Position numbers and translations under genes: made by a program
Notes under the pieces: model-generated
What the model was told of the DNA's origin: nothing
What the model saw: the letters and a program-made list of their open reading frames with translations, nothing else
Database searches by the model: none
Assembly: GCA_964565895.1 (NCBI GenBank)
Contig: CAZMGT010000002.1
Span: 1-64,000, forward strand
Direction: 5' to 3'
DNA from: CAZMGT01 sp964565895
Lineage (GTDB): Bacteria > Armatimonadota > Zipacnadia > UBA1398 > CAZMGT01
Length of the DNA: 64,000 bases
Part shown: positions 60,097-64,000 of the stretch, one piece after another
How positions within the stretch are numbered: position 1 is the first letter of the stretch
Layout: every line of letters begins with the position of its first letter

Positions 60097-60980
60097 GGCT
60101 CGTCATACTCCAGTTGCGCCGCTAAAAGCTCGGCCAGCGTCAATAGATCTAACGCGTTGTGCTGAACGATCGCTGCCATGAGCCGCGCGTCGCCCGTGGC
60201 CACGAACTCGTGGTAGGTGCGCGGGATCTCCGCGCTGGGTAGATCACCCTGGCGCACGCGCCGGCACACGCGCCGCTCGAGCGTCTGCAGTTTGCAATCC
60301 GGCACGAGCCCCCGCCAGCGCCGACGCGCGGTGTGCAGCAGGTCCAAGTGTTTCTCGGGCAGCTCGAGCTTCAGCCGGTGGTAGCGCAGGCGATCGCGGA
60401 TATAGGGAACATCGAAGCTTTTGCCGTTGAACGTGGCCAACGTGGAAAATCGCCCGAGGTGCGCGCACAATGCGCCAAGCAGCGCCGCCTCCTCGTGATA
60501 GTCGCGGGCGAGAAAAAAGCGGAGCACGGGCCGGGCGCGGGAGAACTCCAGCGTCCCCGCGAGAAACAGCGTTACCCCGGAGAGCCCCGCGGTCTCGATG
60601 TCCAGAAACACTAGCCCATCCGTGAGAAAATCGCGCGCCAGAGCCAGGTCCTCCGGCGGCTGGCGCAGCTCCACGGCGCGCAGCAGGCGCCTGCTCAGGG
60701 CGGCCGCCGGTGGCCAACGCTCGGCGAGGTCCGCCTCTATCTCCCAGCAGCGGCCCAGGTCGCTCTCGCGCTCCCTCCCGCCCAGCACGGCGCTCAGCGC
60801 CTGCGCCGTTTCGTCCACGGGGAAAATCATCGGCGCCGGCTCGAGCACTGCGGGTTCGGGCTCGAAGCTCAGCTCCGCGAGCTGCTCGCGCAGCTCATCC
60901 TGGGCTACCGCGGCCTGCGCCGCGGGAAGCACGCGCGCGACAACCCGCGAAAGCCGCCGGCGCAGCTCGCGCGAGAGCAT
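60093..60980 (-). CDS. YprB-type RNase H-like nuclease domain protein
   Basis: 295 aa. LVFLDIETAGLSG (Asp-x-Glu of DnaQ-type exonucleases), TLATFNGKSFDVPYIRDRL, DLLHTARRRW, CKLQTLER and YHEFVATGDARLMAAIVQHNALDLLTLAELL, the YprB RNase-H-like domain with its last acidic residue. An N-terminal ~95-residue region has no clear domain. Likely DEDD 3'-5' nuclease in DNA or RNA processing. GGAGG lies 7 nt before the ATG; coupled to uvrC. Confidence 0.85.
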   Translation of the reverse strand: MLSRELRRRLSRVVARVLPAAQAAVAQDELREQLAELSFEPEPAVLEPAPMIFPVDETAQALSAVLGGRERESDLGRCWEIEADLAERWPPAAALSRRLLRAVELRQPPEDLALARDFLTDGLVFLDIETAGLSGVTLFLAGTLEFSRARPVLRFFLARDYHEEAALLGALCAHLGRFSTLATFNGKSFDVPYIRDRLRYHRLKLELPEKHLDLLHTARRRWRGLVPDCKLQTLERRVCRRVRQGDLPSAEIPRTYHEFVATGDARLMAAIVQHNALDLLTLAELLAAQLEYDEP

Positions 60981-61072
60981 CGCCGATACCTCCGATCACT
61001 GACTTCGGGTGCGCGCGCGAAGATCCTTTCCCAGCGCGCGGCCGTGCCGTCGCCCAAGCGCAGCGGGGGCCG

Positions 61073-62551
61073 CTAGTCGCGGAACCTGTCCGAGGCGATG
61101 CGCGCGCGCATTTTCTCCGCCGCCTCGTGCAAGATGGCTTCGATGCCGGAGTCGGGGTCGCTCAGCGCGCGGTAAACGGCCTTGTCCATCAGCTCCCAGG
61201 CCTCGGCGGAGTACTTGTCCATGTGCACGGGCGGGACGAGCGGCCCGAGCGAGGTGAGCAGCTCGCCCAGCGGGGGGCCGGCGACGTAGTCGTCGGGCTT
61301 GTGGAACACGGGCGCGTCCCAGGCGTCCATGTAGGGCGCGATGATTTTCGTCTTCTCATAGCGCGTGGCGATCGCTTCCTCGTCGAAGTAGAAGAACTTA
61401 AGCAGCTCCCAAGCGAGCTCGAAGTTTTCGCACTGCTTGGTAATCCCGATCATCGTCCCTCCGTGGGTCGAGGTGGGGCAGCCGCCCGGCTCCCACAGGG
61501 GCAGGGGCCGCGCGCGCCACTTGCCGGCAAGCTCTCCCGCGAGTTTGCGCATCAGCCCGATGAACCAGTCCGGGGCCATTACGCAATAGAGCCGGTCCTC
61601 CTTCATCGGGCCGTAGAGGTCCGGCCCCCACGCCGGGCTGGGCAGGGCGATGTTGTACCTCCAAAACCAATCGTGGATGAACTTTAGCGTGTCCACGGCC
61701 AGCGGCGAGTCCATGAGCACGTTGCCTTGGTCGTCGAAAAAGTCGCTCCCCCGCTGGAGGAGGAGCATGCGAAAGTGCCGCGAGCTGTCCTTTTGGGTCA
61801 TCACCGCATAGCGGTCGACCTTCCCGTCGCCGTCCAGGTCGCACACCCCGGGGCGGGTGAACACGCGGTTAAAGTCGTCCCACGTTTTTACCTCGCGCTC
61901 GAGGTCCACGCCCACCTTCTCCAGCAGGTCCCAGCGGTAAAGCAAAACGACGGGGTGTAGGTCGTGCGGCACGCCGTAAATCCCTCCGCGGTTGGACCAG
62001 GGAACGAAGCGCGCCTTGGGGATTCGCTCATACCACCCCTCGGCCTTTAGGCGCTCGGTAAGGTCAACGAAGCCGATGTCTTCCTTGCGACCGGTAAAGA
62101 ACCGCCCGATGGAGCCGATCTCCACCTCGACCAAGTCCGGCGCGCCTACGCCGGCCAAAAACGCCGACATTAGCTTGTCGAAGGCCACCGTCCCGGGGAG
62201 CAGCTGCAGGCGCACCGTGCACCCCGGGTGCTCGCGCTCAAATTCTTTCACCCGCGCGCTATATTCGTCGTAGTGCGTCTGCGCGAAAACCCAAAAGTCT
62301 AGCGTGCTCGTCTCCTCAGGGCTGCGCAGGAGGGCAAGCGGCGCGGAGACTATCAGCGCAGCGATCATCGCCAGCGGGGCGCGGCCCAGGGGCATCTCGT
62401 CGCTCCACTGCGCAAACCGCGCAAGCAGGCCTCTCTTAGCCACCGCGCTGCTGCCCAGCTCCGCCTTTTCTTCGGCCACTGCGCTCACCACCAGCCAGCG
62501 AAAGTAGTTCGCGCAGGCGCGCAGCGCTCCCTTGATTCTCCGGCGGAGCAA
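61073..62551 (-). CDS. Extracellular solute-binding protein (ABC sugar type), membrane anchored
   Basis: 492 aa. Family 1 solute-binding fold: VKEFEREHPGCTVRLQLLPG, FDKLMSAFLAG, PDLVEVEIGSIGRF, TGRKEDIGFVDLTERLK, YGVPHDLHPVVLLYRWDLLEKVG, a calcium-like DLDGDGKVD loop and C-terminal GGTMIGITKQCEN. A single hydrophobic segment at ~60-77 follows a ~55-residue cytoplasmic-looking N-terminus. That extension has high third-position GC, so it looks coding. The start is uncertain: TTG 62551 lacks an SD, and ATG 62395 has GGAG and would give a normal signal peptide. No permease gene is adjacent. Confidence 0.85.
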   Translation of the reverse strand: MLRRRIKGALRACANYFRWLVVSAVAEEKAELGSSAVAKRGLLARFAQWSDEMPLGRAPLAMIAALIVSAPLALLRSPEETSTLDFWVFAQTHYDEYSARVKEFEREHPGCTVRLQLLPGTVAFDKLMSAFLAGVGAPDLVEVEIGSIGRFFTGRKEDIGFVDLTERLKAEGWYERIPKARFVPWSNRGGIYGVPHDLHPVVLLYRWDLLEKVGVDLEREVKTWDDFNRVFTRPGVCDLDGDGKVDRYAVMTQKDSSRHFRMLLLQRGSDFFDDQGNVLMDSPLAVDTLKFIHDWFWRYNIALPSPAWGPDLYGPMKEDRLYCVMAPDWFIGLMRKLAGELAGKWRARPLPLWEPGGCPTSTHGGTMIGITKQCENFELAWELLKFFYFDEEAIATRYEKTKIIAPYMDAWDAPVFHKPDDYVAGPPLGELLTSLGPLVPPVHMDKYSAEAWELMDKAVYRALSDPDSGIEAILHEAAEKMRARIASDRFRD

Positions 62552-62576
62552 CCAGAGCAGCGCTACGGCGAGACAA

Positions 62577-62606
62577 TTGCCTTCGTTCGGTGTCCGAAGC
62601 TATGAT
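62577..62606 (+). promoter_or_regulatory. Promoter with internal palindrome, upstream of the CarboxypepD_reg gene
   Basis: TTGCCT, an 18-nt spacer and TATGAT. Between the elements lies TTCGG-TGT-CCGAA, a small inverted repeat placed as an operator would be. It lies ~62 nt upstream of the chosen GTG. Confidence 0.5.
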
Positions 62607-62667
62607 TAACAGCGGCGGCGCGCAGCTAGCGCTCCGCCGCCGAGGGGCTCCGCGGCGGAGGGTGATT

Positions 62668-63645
62668 GTGGCTTTAGCAATGTCGCTGCGCATTTTTTCT
62701 CTGCTAGCACTTATCGCGTTTTTCTTCGGTGTCGCCCACGCCCAGCCCGCCCCCGTTGCCGCGCCGCTTTCGGGAACGGTTGTCTCGGCGAAAACGAGCG
62801 AGCCCATCGCCGGGGCAATGCTCCTTGTTTACCGCGCGTCGGGCACGGGCGAGGCGCCGCTGTGGCAGCAGCTACTGACCACCGACGAGCTGGGGCGCTA
62901 TGAGCTTCCCTGCTTGCCCGAAGGCGAATATGGGGTAGGCGTTATCGCCCACGGTTACGCCCCGCAAAAAACCAGCTTTACGGTTGCCGGTGGCAAGCCC
63001 GTAGTCTTAGACTTCAAGCTTCAGCCGCTGGCCCACGTCTTGGGCCGCGCCGTGCGCTACGACGGCAAGCCGCTAAAAAGCAAATACATCAAATACGACG
63101 CCACCCAGCCCAATTCCCTCCGCTCCGGGGTAATCATGGTTCTCCGCGGCAGGACAACGGTGTTCGTCGACCCGATGACGGGCACCGCCGAGCTGGACGA
63201 CGAGGGGCGGTTCGTCATCCCGAACATCGTCCCTGAGCCGACGACGCTACTCCTGACGACGCGCGAGGACGGCGGGGCGTTGGTTAACGTGGACTTCGAG
63301 AAGCCGGGCGACGTGGACCTGGGAAAGGTCGTATTCAAGCCGTTCATTCGCATCACTGGCAAGGTGGTCAACGGCGAGACGGGCAAGCCCGTCCCGGGCG
63401 CCCGGGTGTTGTTGCGGCCGAAGAACGTCCACGGCTCTCTCTGGGAAGGTCAGACCTATTATCGCTATACGCAAACGAACTCCGAGGGGCGGTTTGCGTT
63501 TGCCAATGTTGTCCCCCACGAATATACGGTCTACGCCTACACGCGCAACGGCTCTAAGTTGCGCGGCTACTGCCAGCAGACTGAGTTCACGACGCCAGGG
63601 AAAGCCTACGACGTAACCGTTACCCTGTCGAAGAAGAAAGAGTGA
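62668..63645 (+). CDS. Exported protein with carboxypeptidase-regulatory-like repeats
   Basis: 325 aa from GTG 62668 (GGAGGG ~5 nt upstream); an in-frame ATG at 62680 also gives a good signal peptide (~1-27). At least two CarboxypepD_reg-type Ig-like modules are visible: SGTVVSAKTSEPIAGAMLLVYRA...GRYELPCLPEGEY, and ITGKVVNGETGKPVPGARVLLRP...GRFAFANVVPHEYTV. Surface or periplasmic structural role; function unknown. The stop overlaps the next ATG (TGATG). Confidence 0.8.
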   Translation: MALAMSLRIFSLLALIAFFFGVAHAQPAPVAAPLSGTVVSAKTSEPIAGAMLLVYRASGTGEAPLWQQLLTTDELGRYELPCLPEGEYGVGVIAHGYAPQKTSFTVAGGKPVVLDFKLQPLAHVLGRAVRYDGKPLKSKYIKYDATQPNSLRSGVIMVLRGRTTVFVDPMTGTAELDDEGRFVIPNIVPEPTTLLLTTREDGGALVNVDFEKPGDVDLGKVVFKPFIRITGKVVNGETGKPVPGARVLLRPKNVHGSLWEGQTYYRYTQTNSEGRFAFANVVPHEYTVYAYTRNGSKLRGYCQQTEFTTPGKAYDVTVTLSKKKE

Positions 63646-64000
63646 TGACGGCAAACGGCATTAAGCGACGATTGGCTCTCCTCGCAGCGGCAGCGTGGCT
63701 GTGCGCGCTGCTCGGCGCGGCGTTTGCCCAGGGGGGCACGGCATATCGCTTTCTCGAGCGGCGCGTGGGGCAGCGCCCGTTTGCTCTCGCCTGCCAGATA
63801 AGCGACCCGCAGACGTGGCCCGCGGAAAGCGGGGTGCGCATTGGGTTCGACTACGTTGACGACGAAAACCAGTGCTTTCTTTTGCTCATGGCCGGGCGGG
63901 CGGCGTTTTTCGAGGTCGTCGGCGGCCAAAAGCGACAGATCGGCTCCGTGGGCCTTCTTCCCCAGGGGCCGTTCCGGCTGGTGCTTAAGCGCAGCTCGTG
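63645..64000 (+). CDS. Exported protein, partial, LamG/ConA-like
   Basis: 118 codons, continuing past the window end. It begins MTANGIKRRLALLAAAAWL and a signal peptide ending near AFAQ. The mature part reads VRIGFDYVDDENQCFLLLMAGRAAFFEVV, a pattern seen in concanavalin-like LamG/DUF1080-type carbohydrate-binding modules. Translationally coupled to the preceding gene through a TGATG overlap. The fold assignment is tentative. Confidence 0.6.
   Translation, partial: MTANGIKRRLALLAAAAWLCALLGAAFAQGGTAYRFLERRVGQRPFALACQISDPQTWPAESGVRIGFDYVDDENQCFLLLMAGRAAFFEVVGGQKRQIGSVGLLPQGPFRLVLKRSS

Overview
The window comes from a GC-rich bacterial chromosome. Genes are tightly packed on both strands, with frequent 4-nt start/stop overlaps, regular Shine-Dalgarno (SD) sites and many GTG/TTG starts. 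A run of 100 Ns at 25702-25801 shows it is a scaffolded assembly, probably from an uncultured organism. The mix is an aerobic-type succinate dehydrogenase, 2-oxoacid:ferredoxin-oxidoreductase-like ferredoxin, corrinoid methyl-transfer parts, Tat-exported sulfatase and DUF362 proteins, URO-D-like and DUF4432 proteins, RqcH and RodA. It resembles heterotrophic lineages around the PVC/FCB groups (for example Sumerlaeota, Hydrogenedentota or Planctomycetota). That placement is an impression from gene content only. No rRNA, tRNA, CRISPR array, insertion sequence or prophage was seen.

Region by region. 1-4158 (minus): ferredoxin subunit and sdhA-C-D-B. 4326-8354 (minus): comEC-like, pth, a TIM-barrel isomerase and lepB. 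8451-11068 (minus): a corrinoid protein and its reductive activator, with no methyltransferase beside them. 11149-17593 (minus): a housekeeping block gmk-metK-priA-def-fmt plus a TPR gene. 17698-25194 (plus): rqcH, then an envelope cluster (ARPP-1-like, Tat DUF362, CuAO/AMIN/phosphodiester glycosidase), a NUDIX hydrolase and a CobW-type GTPase. 25195-27552: a broken ArsM-like methyltransferase across the assembly gap, then an Rrf2 regulator and cysK behind a textbook sigma-70 promoter. 27558-33058 (minus): DUF4432, then an operon DUF456-GT2-methyltransferase-acyl-CoA ligase-lipoprotein with a clear promoter and a clear intrinsic terminator.

33201-38814 (minus): a probable seven-gene operon led by a PqqD-like protein, followed by a minimal FtsX permease, a MacB/LolD-type ATPase, a PEGA/pseudopilin-like hybrid, a lipoprotein, an MFS carrier and a heparinase-C-terminus-like secreted protein. 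39052-43468 (plus): an orphan GspF, a TPR membrane protein, DinB, panB and panC. 43523-46867: a URO-D-family protein divergent from a PocR-GAF histidine kinase. 46827-49579 (minus): an active/inactive M16 peptidase pair. 49728-54413 (plus): rodA, an internally duplicated protein of unknown function, a secreted HEYGH metallopeptidase candidate and ftsY. 54491-62551: a sulfatase, a secreted TIM-barrel-like protein, ogt, uvrC, a YprB-like nuclease and an ABC-type solute-binding protein. 62668-64000 (plus): secreted proteins, the last running off the window.

The least explained parts are the PqqD-led export operon, the ARPP-1/DUF362/glycosidase envelope cluster, the duplicated-domain protein next to RodA, and the corrinoid activation pair without its methyltransferase.
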